NCBI RefSeq assembly: GCF_013408245.1
Contig: NZ_JACBYS010000002.1
Span: forward strand, 682,001 to 746,000
Source of the DNA: Duganella sp. 1224
GTDB taxonomy: Bacteria; Pseudomonadota; Gammaproteobacteria; Burkholderiales; Burkholderiaceae_D
Length of the DNA stretch: 64,000 nt
Direction: 5' to 3'
Made by a program: the position numbers and the translations under genes. Under the pieces are notes generated by a model, which worked only from the letters and a program-made list of their open reading frames with translations, was not told the DNA's origin and did not search any database. Numbering within the stretch: position 1 is the first letter of the stretch; every line of letters begins with the position of its first letter. Positions 8,805 to 18,425 of this stretch are shown here, piece after piece.

Positions 8805-11800
8805 CTACCGCGCGATCAAGCCGCTGATCGCCTCCAGCAGCACGGCTTCTTGATAGGGTTTGCCGAAATAAGCGTTCACCCCAAGCTCCAGCGCCAGATT
8901 GCGATGCTTGTCCGCGCTGCGCGAAGTGATCATGATGATGGGTATGCCCCTGGTCCGCTCATCCCCGCGCACATTGCGCGTCAGGTCGAAACCATCCATG
9001 CGCGGCATCTCGATATCCACCAGCATCAAATCCGGCGGCGCCTCGCGCAACTGCTCCAGCGCATCCACGCCATCCTTGGCCAGCAGCACCCGATACCCCT
9101 CACGCTCCAGCAGCCGCTGGGTCACGCGCCGCACCGTCAGCGAATCATCCACCACCATGATGGTGCGGCCCGGCGCCGGCTGCGCCGCCGGGCTGTCCGC
9201 GGCCGCCTGCGCATACTGCGGCCGCGACTCCGGATGATGCGCCAGATGCTGCGCCAGCGCCACCGGATTCAATATCAGCACGATATCCCCGGTCCCCAGC
9301 ACCGTCGCGCCGGCGATGCCCACCATGCGCGACAGCTGCGGACCAATATTCTTGATCACCACCTCGCGGTTGCCCAGCACCTCATCCACCTGCAAGGCCA
9401 GGCGCTCATTGCCGTTCTTGAGCATCATCACCGGCGAGGAACGCTGCGCCGGCGGCTGCGCGGGATCGCCCAGCAGCGTGGGCAGGTACTGCATGCCGTT
9501 GTCGCGCGCCTCGGCCAGCGCCGCGTCCTTCATCTGCAGCACCTGCTCGACCAGGATGGCCGGCAGCGCATAGGTCTTGCCGCCGGCGGCCAGCAACACC
9601 ACCTGCGTCACCGCCAGCGTGAGCGGCAGGCGGATGGTGAAGCGCGTGCCCTTGCCCGGCTCGGAGAACAGGTCCACGCGGCCGCCCAGTGCCTGCGCCT
9701 CCGACTGCACCACGTCCATGCCGACGCCGCGTCCCGACAGTTCGGTCAGCGTGTCGGCGGTGGAGAAGCCGGGTTCGAAAATCAGGTCGGCGATCTGCGC
9801 ATCCGAGGCGGCATCTTCCTCGGCCAGCAGGCCGATGGCGATGGCCTTGGCCTTGATGCGCGCCAGATCGAGGCCGCCGCCGTCGTCGCTGAAGGCGATG
9901 ACAATTTCGTTGCCCTCCTGCGCCACCTGCACCAGCAGTTCGCCGGTCTCGTTCTTGCCGGCGGCGGCACGGCCTGCGCGCGATTCCACGCCGTGGGCGA
10001 TGGCGTTGCGCAGCAGGTGTTCAAACGGCGCGGCCATGCGTTCCAGCACGCTGCGGTCCAGTTCCACGCCGCCGCCGCGAATGTCGAGGTTGACGCGCTT
10101 GTCGACGTCCTTGGCGCTCTGGCGGGCGACGCGGAACAGGCGCTCGGAGATGCTGGCGAAGGGCACCATGCGCACGCGCATCAGGTCGCGCTGCAGGTCG
10201 CGTGTCAGGCGGGCTTGTTGCGTCAGGTCGCCGTGGGCGTTGTCGACGCTGCGGGTCAGGCTTTCGTGGAAGCTGGCGACGTCGTTGACGCTTTCGGCCA
10301 TCATGCGCGTGAGTTCCTGCAGGCGCGTGAAGCGGTCGAATTCGAGCGGGTCGAATTCGCGGTCGCTGGAAATGGCCATGCGCGAGGCGATTTGCGATTC
10401 GGCTTGCATTTCGACTTCGCGCAGCTGGCGGCGCAGGCGGGCCAGGTTGTCGGAGAAGTCGGCCAGCGAGGCGCGCAGGGTGTCGACTTCGTTTTCCAGC
10501 CGCGAGCGCGAGATCGAGACTTCGCCGGCCTGGTTGACCAGGCGGTCGAGGATGTCGGCGCGCACGCGGACCAGGGGCGATTTGACGCCGACTTGGGTCT
10601 CGTCCGGCAGCGGCGCGGCTGGCGTGTCGGCGGCGCCGGCCGGCTGTTCGACGGTGCGGTTGGCTGGCGCGTCGTCCGCCAGCTTGGCGACGTTGTCGGC
10701 CAGGCCGGCTTGCAGCGCTTGCGGGTGCTGGAGCTGTTCGAACAGCAGCAGCGCATGGTCGTAGTGGGCCAGCAGTTCGTCGAAGGCTTGCGGCGTGGCG
10801 GAGCCGGCGTGCACCATGTTTTCGATGTGCGTCTCGATGTCGTGGCAGTGCTGGCCGAGGCGCATGGCGCCGGCCATGCGCGCGCTGCCTTTGACGGTGT
10901 GCAGGAGGCGCAGCAGGCTTTGGGCTTGCGCGGTGTCGGCGGGATGGTGCTGCCAGGTGCGCAGCGCCTCGCCCACTTGCGGCAGCAGGTCAGCACCTTC
11001 TTCGAGGAAGACTGGCAGCAAATCGGCGTCCAGGTCGTCGTGGAAGATAGGCGGCGTGGCGGCCAGGATGCCTGGTTCGGCGGGCGGCAGCGCGATGATC
11101 TCCGCGTCAGGCGCGGGCAGCGCCGGCTCTTCGGCGACATCTGGCGCCAGCGTGGGCGCTCGCGCTGGCTCGGCCTCCGGCTCGGGCTCGGGAGGCGCCT
11201 CGGCGGCGGGAGGTGTGGCGTCTGACGCGGGCGGCGGTGGTGGTGGTACTGGCGCCACTGGCTCCGCGATCTTCAGCGGTGGCTCGGCGAAGGCGTCGTC
11301 GAAGGCGGCGTTGAACAGGTCGTCGATGCCGTCGTCGACATGCACCTCCGGTTTCTTTTTCTTCGGCGGCGCAACCGGCGCTTCCGACTCCGGCACGGTG
11401 CCGCTGATGGCGTTGTACGTCTCACGGAACAGCTTATCCAGCGCCGACTCCTGCGGCGCCGGCGGCGTGTTGATGCCGTCCATGGTCTCCGCCACCAGAT
11501 CGTCCAGCCGCGCTTCGATCTCCTTGCTGGCCGCCGGCGGCGTCGCCGCCAACTGCTCGCGCAAGCCTTGCAGCGCGCCGATCAGCTCCGGTTGCGCCGC
11601 CGGCAGCTCGCCCGCCGCAAAACTCTGCAGCATCTGGCGTATCCGCTCCATCGTGAAGTCCAGCAGATCATGCTGTACCTGATCCAGATGCGGCGCCGGC
11701 GGCAGCAGCGTCTCCAGCGTGCCCTCCAGCGCCAGCGCCAACTCGCGCAAGGCCTTGAAGCCGACCGTGCCCGACGTGCCGGCCAACGTGTGCGCCGCCT

Positions 11801-14432
11801 GCAGCGCCTCCGGGCTCACCGGCCGGCGCGGCTCGTGGCGCCACTCGCCAAAGTCCTGCACCAGCTTGCGCACCAGGTCATCCGATTCGTGCAGATAGAT
11901 GTTGTACAGCGGCAGAGGAATCGCCAGGTCGCCAATGTGCTTGACGTTGTCGTCGCGCGGTGCCGGCGGCGGGGTGATGGTCGGGAATTCGATGACATTG
12001 CCATGGCTGACAAGCGGCGGCGTCACCGGCGCGGCGATCTCCGGCTCGTCCGGCGCGCCGATGGGCTCGATGTCCTCCGGCGCTTCGTCAGCGGCCGGCA
12101 GCGCATCGGCGAGCAAAGGCTCGTCGGCGACGGGCGGCGCATCGGCGGCGGGCGGCTCGACAGCCGCCGCCTCTGCAAACGAGGCATCCGCCGACGGCTC
12201 CAGCGCAGCCTCCGCCCCCTGCTGCACGCGCGCGGCGGCGGCGATCAGCGTATCGGCGTTGCGCGCCGAAACGCCCTTGGCCGCCAGCTCCGCCACCCAC
12301 GCCTCCAGTTCGCGTGCCGCCCCGTCCAGCAACTCGTACAGCGCATCGGTGGCCGGACGCTGCTCCGCCAGCCACACATTCATCACCTTTTCGATGGCAT
12401 ACGCCGCATCGGCAAACTGGTTCAGCCCCACCATGCGCCCGCTGCCCTTCAAGGTATGGAAGGACCGCCGCAGCATGGTCAGATGCTCCTCCGTGCGCGG
12501 CCGCGGCAAGGTCTCGCCGACAAACTCCAGCACCTCGCGCGCCTCGGAGATGAAGATCTCCAGCAGCTCCGCCTCCACCGCCGCATCGCTGGCGGCGGGC
12601 ACCGGCGCCTCCGCCGGCATCGCCAGCGGCGCCGGTGCCGGCACCTGTTCATCCAGCACCGGGATCGGCGCCGTCGCCGCCATCTTCTTGAACGGCACCG
12701 AGCGGAAGCTGCCCTGCTCCGTGTCAAACGCAAAGCGCTCGCGCGCGCCAGCCGCGTTCTGCGCCAGCATGTCCACAAAGAAGCCCAACGCGCCGACGTT
12801 CTGCGCGATATCGTCCAGCACCTTCGGCTCGGCCGACGGTTCGGTGTCGCCATGCGCCAGCGCATGCACGACCGACTTCACCTGCAGCACCGCGCGCGTG
12901 GCATCCTCCTGATCCAGCACCGACAACGCCCCCTGCAACTGATGCAGCACCGGCTCCAGCGCCAGCAACGACGGCCGCTTCGACGGATCGGCGTAATACT
13001 CGTCCAGCACCTTCTCCACCTGGCGCAGGCCGGACTTCATCTCGGTCGCCAGCGCCACCACGGTGTCATCCTGCTGCATCTGGTGCGTCAGGCCCTGCTG
13101 CCACTGCGCCGGCTCCGGCGGCGTCTGGCCGGACACCAGCGCCAGCAGACGCGCGCCTATGGTATCGGCATGCGCGGCAAAATCATCCGGCAGATGACGG
13201 ATATGCTGCAAGCCATGTTCGGCGAACAGCAACGCCGTCGCCATTTCCAGCGCCAGCTCCACGCTGCGGCCAGCCGATGCCGCGGTGCGGGCCACCTCCG
13301 CCAGCTGGCGCAACAAGGCGCCCAGCGCCGGCAGGTGAAGTGTTTCGCACTGCGCCGCCACATCGGCCAGCGCGGCCTCGAAGGCATCATCTAGCGCGGG
13401 ATCGATCTCGGCGTCAGCCATACGGTCCCACTGCGCCTTGGCCTGCGCGATGCCGGCCTTGGCGCGCTCCAGCGCCCCGGCGTCGATCTGGCCATAGCGG
13501 CGCGTTTCATAATCCGCCGGCGCCAGGCCGTCCAGCGCATAGGCCGCGCGCAACTGGCGCACCAGCGCCGCCGGCGAGTGCTCCCCAGCGGTGGCGATGA
13601 AGAACAGCGCGTCCCGCAGCATCGTTTCCGGCTGCGCCGCCGTGCCCTGGCTCAGACGGCGGATCTGCAGATTGATCAGGCCAAACAGCTGCTTGACGTA
13701 CAGGTTGGCCGTCAACTGGCCGCCAGCCACCAGCTCCGCGAAGCCCTGCATCGCCAGCCAGAAGGCGCGCGCCTGGCCGTCACGCTGCGCATCGGCCACC
13801 TGCCGGATCGCCTCCAGTAGCGCGGCAGCATGCTCCTGCTGCTGCGCCGGATCGCCGCTCTTCAGATACGGCAGCAGCGCGCGCTCGAAACGCTGGCGGC
13901 AGGCCGCGTAGTCCGGCGCATCGTCGGCATCCCCGGCGCCTTCGGCCAGCGGCAGGCTGACCGGCTGCGACAGATCAGGGAAGAACAGATCGGCCGGATG
14001 GATGCGCTCCACGCCGAGCATCTCCTGCACGGCGCGATAGTAAGGGAACAAGCGGGCTGGCTGCGACGGCGCGCCATCCAGCAGCGCCTCCAGATACTCC
14101 ACCAGCGCCTGGTACAACTGCGCCACCGCCTGCGCGTGGTCGGCGCTGCATTTCAGCGTGCCCGCCTTGAAGCGGTCCAGCGCCGCCTCGGCCACCTCGG
14201 TCACCAGGCTGACGCCGTCCAGATCCACCATCTGCAACGCGCCATGCGCCTGGTGCAGGTGCGACTTGGCGTGCTGCAGCTGCGTGGCCTGATCTTCCGG
14301 CTCCCGGCCGCCCGCTTCAAACAGCGCGGTGCGCGAACGGGCCAGCGACTCGCGGATTTCCACCATTACCCATGACAGCGGGCCGGTGTCCAGTTGCGGT
14401 TGCTGCGAGGTCGAAAGATCAGTGTTGGTCAT
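8805..14432 (-). CDS. chpA: Hybrid chemosensory histidine kinase of the pilus Chp system
   Basis: CheA-like kinase controlling type IV pili, 1875 residues. N-terminal repeats of Hpt type are seen. FHTLKGSGRMVGL (about residue 655) and LHTVKGSARMAGA (about 1175) keep the His-x-x-Lys-Gly pattern; AHTLAGTSG (about 877) lacks the lysine; a weaker one lies near residue 55. A dimerization segment and HATPase domain follow (LLRNAIAHGVE, about 1474; GRGVGMDVV), then a CheW-like domain (about 1610-1720) and a C-terminal receiver (DIEMPRMDG, phosphoacceptor Asp about 1806). It has Ala/Pro-rich linkers (about 1020-1120). It is last in the pilGHIJ-chpA operon. PilL is the alternative name. Confidence 0.94.
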   Translation of the reverse strand: MTNTDLSTSQQPQLDTGPLSWVMVEIRESLARSRTALFEAGGREPEDQATQLQHAKSHLHQAHGALQMVDLDGVSLVTEVAEAALDRFKAGTLKCSADHAQAVAQLYQALVEYLEALLDGAPSQPARLFPYYRAVQEMLGVERIHPADLFFPDLSQPVSLPLAEGAGDADDAPDYAACRQRFERALLPYLKSGDPAQQQEHAAALLEAIRQVADAQRDGQARAFWLAMQGFAELVAGGQLTANLYVKQLFGLINLQIRRLSQGTAAQPETMLRDALFFIATAGEHSPAALVRQLRAAYALDGLAPADYETRRYGQIDAGALERAKAGIAQAKAQWDRMADAEIDPALDDAFEAALADVAAQCETLHLPALGALLRQLAEVARTAASAGRSVELALEMATALLFAEHGLQHIRHLPDDFAAHADTIGARLLALVSGQTPPEPAQWQQGLTHQMQQDDTVVALATEMKSGLRQVEKVLDEYYADPSKRPSLLALEPVLHQLQGALSVLDQEDATRAVLQVKSVVHALAHGDTEPSAEPKVLDDIAQNVGALGFFVDMLAQNAAGARERFAFDTEQGSFRSVPFKKMAATAPIPVLDEQVPAPAPLAMPAEAPVPAASDAAVEAELLEIFISEAREVLEFVGETLPRPRTEEHLTMLRRSFHTLKGSGRMVGLNQFADAAYAIEKVMNVWLAEQRPATDALYELLDGAARELEAWVAELAAKGVSARNADTLIAAAARVQQGAEAALEPSADASFAEAAAVEPPAADAPPVADEPLLADALPAADEAPEDIEPIGAPDEPEIAAPVTPPLVSHGNVIEFPTITPPPAPRDDNVKHIGDLAIPLPLYNIYLHESDDLVRKLVQDFGEWRHEPRRPVSPEALQAAHTLAGTSGTVGFKALRELALALEGTLETLLPPAPHLDQVQHDLLDFTMERIRQMLQSFAAGELPAAQPELIGALQGLREQLAATPPAASKEIEARLDDLVAETMDGINTPPAPQESALDKLFRETYNAISGTVPESEAPVAPPKKKKPEVHVDDGIDDLFNAAFDDAFAEPPLKIAEPVAPVPPPPPPASDATPPAAEAPPEPEPEAEPARAPTLAPDVAEEPALPAPDAEIIALPPAEPGILAATPPIFHDDLDADLLPVFLEEGADLLPQVGEALRTWQHHPADTAQAQSLLRLLHTVKGSARMAGAMRLGQHCHDIETHIENMVHAGSATPQAFDELLAHYDHALLLFEQLQHPQALQAGLADNVAKLADDAPANRTVEQPAGAADTPAAPLPDETQVGVKSPLVRVRADILDRLVNQAGEVSISRSRLENEVDTLRASLADFSDNLARLRRQLREVEMQAESQIASRMAISSDREFDPLEFDRFTRLQELTRMMAESVNDVASFHESLTRSVDNAHGDLTQQARLTRDLQRDLMRVRMVPFASISERLFRVARQSAKDVDKRVNLDIRGGGVELDRSVLERMAAPFEHLLRNAIAHGVESRAGRAAAGKNETGELLVQVAQEGNEIVIAFSDDGGGLDLARIKAKAIAIGLLAEEDAASDAQIADLIFEPGFSTADTLTELSGRGVGMDVVQSEAQALGGRVDLFSEPGKGTRFTIRLPLTLAVTQVVLLAAGGKTYALPAILVEQVLQMKDAALAEARDNGMQYLPTLLGDPAQPPAQRSSPVMMLKNGNERLALQVDEVLGNREVVIKNIGPQLSRMVGIAGATVLGTGDIVLILNPVALAQHLAHHPESRPQYAQAAADSPAAQPAPGRTIMVVDDSLTVRRVTQRLLEREGYRVLLAKDGVDALEQLREAPPDLMLVDIEMPRMDGFDLTRNVRGDERTRGIPIIMITSRSADKHRNLALELGVNAYFGKPYQEAVLLEAISGLIAR

Positions 14433-14446
14433 GCTTGCTCTCAGTC

Positions 14447-16762
14447 TTAAGCGATGCGGAAGCGCGCCACGGAGTTCTTCAGCTCCTGCGCCAGTACCGA
14501 TAACTTGTGAATGGATTGTGCGGTCTGCTGGGTGCCGTCCTGGGTCTGCTCCGTCACCGCCAGAATGTGCTGGATGTTGTGCGCCACGCCGGAGGCCGAC
14601 GTGGCCTGCTGGCCGGTGGCCTGCGAAATGCCGGAGATCAGCTCCGCCAGGCGGTTGGACACCTGCGAAATGTCATGCAGCGCCGCGCCGGCGGCGTCGG
14701 ACAGGCGCGCGCCCTCCACCACGCCCTGCGTGGATTTTTCCATGGCCGCCACGGCGTCGTGGGTATCGGTCTGGATCGCGCGCACCAGCGCGCCGATCTG
14801 CTTGGCCGCTTCGGCCGAGCGTTCGGCCAGCCGCTGCACCTCCTCCGCCACCACCGAGAAGCCGCGCCCCGCCTCGCCGGCCGACGCGGCCTGGATGGCG
14901 GCGTTCAGCGCCAGCACGTTGGTCTGCTCGGTGATGTCGGAAATCAGCTCGGTGATCTCGCCGATCTCCTGCGACGATTCGCCCAGCCGCTTGATGCGCT
15001 TGGACGTATCCTGAATCTGCTCGCGGATCTCGTGCATGCCCTTGATGGCGTTTTCCACCGCCGTCGACCCCTGGCGCGCCGCCGCCACCGACTGCCGCGC
15101 GACGTCGGCCGACTCGCTGGCGGAACGCGACACGTCGGTGATTTCGTTGGCCATCTTGACCACCGTGGCCGAGGCGTCCTGGATCTCGCGCGACTGCTGC
15201 TGCGACGCCTGCAGCAGGTTGGCCGAGATGCTCTGCGCCTGGGTCGATGCCCGCGTCACCTGCTCGGCGGTCGCCGTCACCCGGCCCACCAGGCCACGCA
15301 GCTCTTCCACCGTGTAGTTGACCGAGTCGGCGATGGCGCCGGTGATGTCCTCGGATACCGTGGCCTGCACCGTCAGGTCGCCATCCGCCACTTCCTGCAG
15401 CTCGTTCATCAGGCGCAGGATGGCCGCCTGATTCTGGTCGTTCATGGCCTTGGCCTCTTCCTCCTTGCGTTGCGACTGCTGGCGCATGGCCTCCGCCTCC
15501 TGGCGGCGGCGCTCGGCGCCGCGTGTGCGGTTGTGCGAATCCATCAGCAGCACGCGGCCGATGGCGGCCGCGCAGATCAGCGTCAGCATGCCGCCGGCCA
15601 CCATCAGCCAGAAGGTCAGGCCCAGCGAGTCCTGGCTTTCGCGGTACACCTGCTGCACCACGCTCAGGCGCTGGCGCAGCGCCTCGTTGTCGTTGAAGAT
15701 CAGCTGTTCGGCGGCGCGCGCGGCGCTGAATTTATCCAGCTTGCCCAGCACCGCCGCCACCAGCTTCTGGTACTCCTCGAAGTCGGTCATCAGGCCGGTG
15801 AACTTGTCGCGCAGGTCCGGCTCGCGCACGGCGGCCAGTCCCAGCGGCGCGCTGCCCTTGAGGAAGCCGTCGATGGTGGTGCGGAACACCGTGGTGTCGC
15901 GCCCCAGCTGGAAGGCGGTTTCCGAACTGATGCCGCCGGCGGTGAGGAATTCGCTGGCGCTGCGGCTCATGCGCTGGGTCAGCATGGTCAGCTTGCCCAG
16001 CGCGGCGATCTCGCGCGCCGAGCCGCCGCGCTGCAGCTTGAGGGCGATGATGTCCTCGGTGCGCACCAGCAGGTCGGGCGACATGTCGTTGAGCTTTTGC
16101 AGCGTCTTGTCCATGCCGCTCAGGTCCGCCTTCAGCATCAGGATGGTGCCGGCGGCGAGGTCGGTGGCGGTCCACTGCTTGCGCGCGGCCGCCACCACCA
16201 CGGCGATGTCGGCCGGCGGATCGCTGATGGTGCGGCCCTGGTATTTGCCGCCGCGCGTCATCAGGTTGATGTCGCGCGTCAGTTCCTGGCGGCTTTCCTC
16301 CAGCTGGCGGAAGCCTTCGGCGCTGCCCTGCACCGCGTTGGGCGCGGCCTTGCCGATGCGCTGCGAGTGCATCAGCGCGTCGCTGGCCACCTGCGTCTGC
16401 GCCGAGCGGTTGGCGTTGTGGATGGTGTTGAGCGCCACGAACACCGCGCTCATGGCCAGGCAGACCGCCAGCGCGGTCGACAGCAGACTGAGTTGGCGCT
16501 GCGCCGGCAGGTGGCCGATCAGCGGCAGCTTGCCGGGGCCGGCGTCCAGCGCCGGCGCGCCAACGCGGCGCCGGCCCAGCGCATCGCGCAGGCGCAGCGG
16601 CGCGTCGCCCTCCTCGGCGCCGGCCTGCGGCGCGGGTGGCGCGGATGGCGCGGGGGTGGCGGCCGTGTGCAGGAACTGCGAGTCGCCGAACGCTGAATTT
16701 GCTGCCGCATCCTGGGCGGCACTCCGGCTGCCGCGCGAGAAAAAGCCCAACTTGAAAGCCAT
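14447..16762 (-). CDS. pilJ: Methyl-accepting chemotaxis protein for type IV pili
   Basis: Inner-membrane chemoreceptor that signals through PilI to ChpA. It has 771 residues: a disordered Ala/Pro-rich cytoplasmic start, a first membrane helix near 91-112, a periplasmic PilJ-type helical sensor region, a second helix near 374-402, a HAMP-like linker and a methyl-accepting signalling domain. The domain's conserved hairpin tip reads [20 protein letters not shown] followed by [20 protein letters not shown] (about 604-651). It lies 14 bp upstream of chpA and 27 bp downstream of pilI. No CheR-type or CheB-type gene is next to it. Confidence 0.94.
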   Translation of the reverse strand: MAFKLGFFSRGSRSAAQDAAANSAFGDSQFLHTAATPAPSAPPAPQAGAEEGDAPLRLRDALGRRRVGAPALDAGPGKLPLIGHLPAQRQLSLLSTALAVCLAMSAVFVALNTIHNANRSAQTQVASDALMHSQRIGKAAPNAVQGSAEGFRQLEESRQELTRDINLMTRGGKYQGRTISDPPADIAVVVAAARKQWTATDLAAGTILMLKADLSGMDKTLQKLNDMSPDLLVRTEDIIALKLQRGGSAREIAALGKLTMLTQRMSRSASEFLTAGGISSETAFQLGRDTTVFRTTIDGFLKGSAPLGLAAVREPDLRDKFTGLMTDFEEYQKLVAAVLGKLDKFSAARAAEQLIFNDNEALRQRLSVVQQVYRESQDSLGLTFWLMVAGGMLTLICAAAIGRVLLMDSHNRTRGAERRRQEAEAMRQQSQRKEEEAKAMNDQNQAAILRLMNELQEVADGDLTVQATVSEDITGAIADSVNYTVEELRGLVGRVTATAEQVTRASTQAQSISANLLQASQQQSREIQDASATVVKMANEITDVSRSASESADVARQSVAAARQGSTAVENAIKGMHEIREQIQDTSKRIKRLGESSQEIGEITELISDITEQTNVLALNAAIQAASAGEAGRGFSVVAEEVQRLAERSAEAAKQIGALVRAIQTDTHDAVAAMEKSTQGVVEGARLSDAAGAALHDISQVSNRLAELISGISQATGQQATSASGVAHNIQHILAVTEQTQDGTQQTAQSIHKLSVLAQELKNSVARFRIA

Positions 16763-16789
16763 ACACCTCTCCGGATTCGTGTTTGCCTG

Positions 16790-17308
16790 CTAGATCAGTC
16801 CTACCTGCGAAAAACGGGGTTCCAGCACCAGCTGCGCCAGGTCGATGCGGGTCCACGGCTGGCCGTCGGCGTCGACGAACTCCAGCGGCGCGTCCTGCCG
16901 CGGCGTCATCTCCGCCAGCTTGCGCAGGCCCAGCACGCGCTCCACCAGCAGCGCGCAGTTGAAGCCCAGCGACGGCGCAAAAGTGATCAGGCGGCGCTCG
17001 GACGGCGCGCTGTCGCCGGCGGCTTGGCCGTGGTAGCGCGCCAGATCGATGACGCCGGTCAGGTGGCCGCGGATATTCACCAGCCCCAGATACCACTCCT
17101 GCGTCAGCGGCACCGGCGTGATGGGCTGCAGCGGCACGATCTCGCTGATCTGCGTCAGGTCCAGCAGGCACAGACGCCCGCCCAGCCGCACGCCCAGTTC
17201 GCGCCCGCCCTCGGCCGCGCCGCTCCTGGCGGCCTGCATGCGCTCCAGCAGCTGCACCTGGTACTGGCGCAGGCGGCTGCGGCGTTCGGTCGGGGCCTGG
17301 CGGTCCAT
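16790..17308 (-). CDS. pilI: CheW-like adaptor protein
   Basis: A 172-residue protein with a single CheW domain that should couple the PilJ receptor to the ChpA kinase. Visible features include LGVRLGGRLCLLDLTQISEI (about residues 43-62), the middle segment VNIRGHLTGVIDLARY (CheW consensus around N-x-R-G) and LVERVLGLRKL. A charged N-terminal helix of about 40 residues precedes the domain. It starts two bases after the pilH stop, consistent with coupled translation in the pil chemosensory operon. Confidence 0.91.
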   Translation of the reverse strand: MDRQAPTERRSRLRQYQVQLLERMQAARSGAAEGGRELGVRLGGRLCLLDLTQISEIVPLQPITPVPLTQEWYLGLVNIRGHLTGVIDLARYHGQAAGDSAPSERRLITFAPSLGFNCALLVERVLGLRKLAEMTPRQDAPLEFVDADGQPWTRIDLAQLVLEPRFSQVGLI

Positions 17309-17310
17309 CG

Positions 17311-17676
17311 TCAGTTGAGCGCCGCGATCTTGGTCAGCAGCTCGGCCGGATCGACCGGCTTGACCAGGTAATCGCGCGCGCCCTGGCGCATGGCCCAGAT
17401 GCGGTCCGTCTCCTGGCTCTTGCTGGAGCAGATAATCACCGGCACATCCTTCAGTTCCGGATCGCGGTTGATCGAGCGCGTGACCTGGAAGCCGTTCGCG
17501 CCCGGCATCACCACGTCCATCAAGATCAGTTCCGGCTTGCTGGACTTGATCTTTTCCAACGCCTCCTCGCCGCTTTCGGCCACGGTGACGGTGTAGCCGT
17601 TCTTCGACAGCAGATCGCTCAGGTAGTAGCGCTCCGTGGGCGAGTCGTCGACGATCAGAATTCTTTGTATGGCCAT
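17311..17676 (-). CDS. pilH: Single-domain response regulator PilH
   Basis: A 121-residue stand-alone CheY-like receiver with Asp10/Asp11 in ILIVDD, phosphoacceptor Asp54 in LILMDVVMPGANGF and Lys in DYLVKPVD. No output domain is attached. In Pseudomonas PilH is one of two CheY-like targets of ChpA and counteracts PilG signalling on pilus retraction. The short spacing to pilG and pilI and the operon order support the name. Confidence 0.93.
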   Translation of the reverse strand: MAIQRILIVDDSPTERYYLSDLLSKNGYTVTVAESGEEALEKIKSSKPELILMDVVMPGANGFQVTRSINRDPELKDVPVIICSSKSQETDRIWAMRQGARDYLVKPVDPAELLTKIAALN

Positions 17677-17695
17677 ATTTCCCCCTGCGGCGTTC

Positions 17696-18091
17696 TTATT
17701 CTGGTGTGGCGACAGCGCCGCCGGTGTGCTCGCGCACCGCCGCCAGCAGGCTGTCCTTGGTAAAAGGTTTGGTCAGGTAGGCCACCGCGCCGACCATGGC
17801 GCCGCGCGCGCGGTCGAACAGGCCGTCCTTGGAGGACAGCATCAGCACCGGCGTGGCGTGGAATTTTGCACTTTTTTTAATCAGCGCGCAGGTCTGGTAG
17901 CCGTCCAGGCGCGGCATCAGGATGTCGCAGAACACCAGCGCCGGGTGGTGGTCGTTGATCTTGGCCAGCGCGTCGAAGCCGTCTTCGGCCAGCACCACCT
18001 GGTAGCCGGCCTGGCTCAGGAAGATCTCGGCGGAGCGACGGATCGTGCTGCTATCGTCGATCACCATGATTTTCAGGGGCGTGGAGGTCAT
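17696..18091 (-). CDS. pilG: Single-domain response regulator PilG
   Basis: A 131-residue CheY-like receiver with the acidic pair in MVIDDSSTIRR, phosphoacceptor Asp56 in LVFCDILMPRLDG, Ser/Thr in MLSSKDG and Lys in YLTKPFT. In Pseudomonas PilG promotes pilus extension and links the Chp system to cAMP signalling. It is the first gene of the pilGHIJ-chpA operon; the promoter should be in the 90 bp between it and the rubredoxin gene, which is on the same strand. Confidence 0.93.
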   Translation of the reverse strand: MTSTPLKIMVIDDSSTIRRSAEIFLSQAGYQVVLAEDGFDALAKINDHHPALVFCDILMPRLDGYQTCALIKKSAKFHATPVLMLSSKDGLFDRARGAMVGAVAYLTKPFTKDSLLAAVREHTGGAVATPE

Positions 18092-18181
18092 AATGGTTCC
18101 GCTAGATGAGACTACACCATAGCATAGGCGCGCCCCTCGCTGGCGCGGCGGTGATGGCGGCGGCGCCCCTGCTGGCCACCG

Positions 18182-18373
18182 TCAGATGGCTACCATCTCG
18201 AAATCGTCCTTGCGGGCGCCGCATTCCGGGCAGCTCCAGTTCATCGGCACGTCGGCCCAGCGGGTGCCGGGGGCGATGCCCTCGTCCGGCAGGCCGGCCG
18301 CCTCGTCGTAGATCCAGCCGCAGATCAGGCACATCCAGGTCTTGAATTCCTGCGTTGTTTCGTTGCTACTCAC
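18182..18373 (-). CDS. Rubredoxin
   Basis: Small cytoplasmic electron carrier with one iron held by four cysteines. The 63-residue product has both knuckles, CLICG (Cys15, Cys18) and CPECG (Cys48, Cys51), with the conserved GIAPGTRWADVP and NWSCP segments between. Translation appears to begin at a GTG (18373) preceded by a purine-rich GAGGGTGG; no ATG is available upstream of the first knuckle. It is upstream of pilG on the same strand and divergent from the thiD-like gene. Confidence 0.93.
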   Translation of the reverse strand: MSSNETTQEFKTWMCLICGWIYDEAAGLPDEGIAPGTRWADVPMNWSCPECGARKDDFEMVAI

Positions 18374-18425
18374 GTTTTGCCACCCTCAAGTAAAATGCTG
18401 AATTAGGTATCTTAATCTACCCGCC

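Noticed and set aside
8481-11225. Plus-strand open frame of 914 codons running from phr into the antisense of chpA
   Set aside because: It crosses two real genes in the wrong frame and has no domain or ribosome-binding site.
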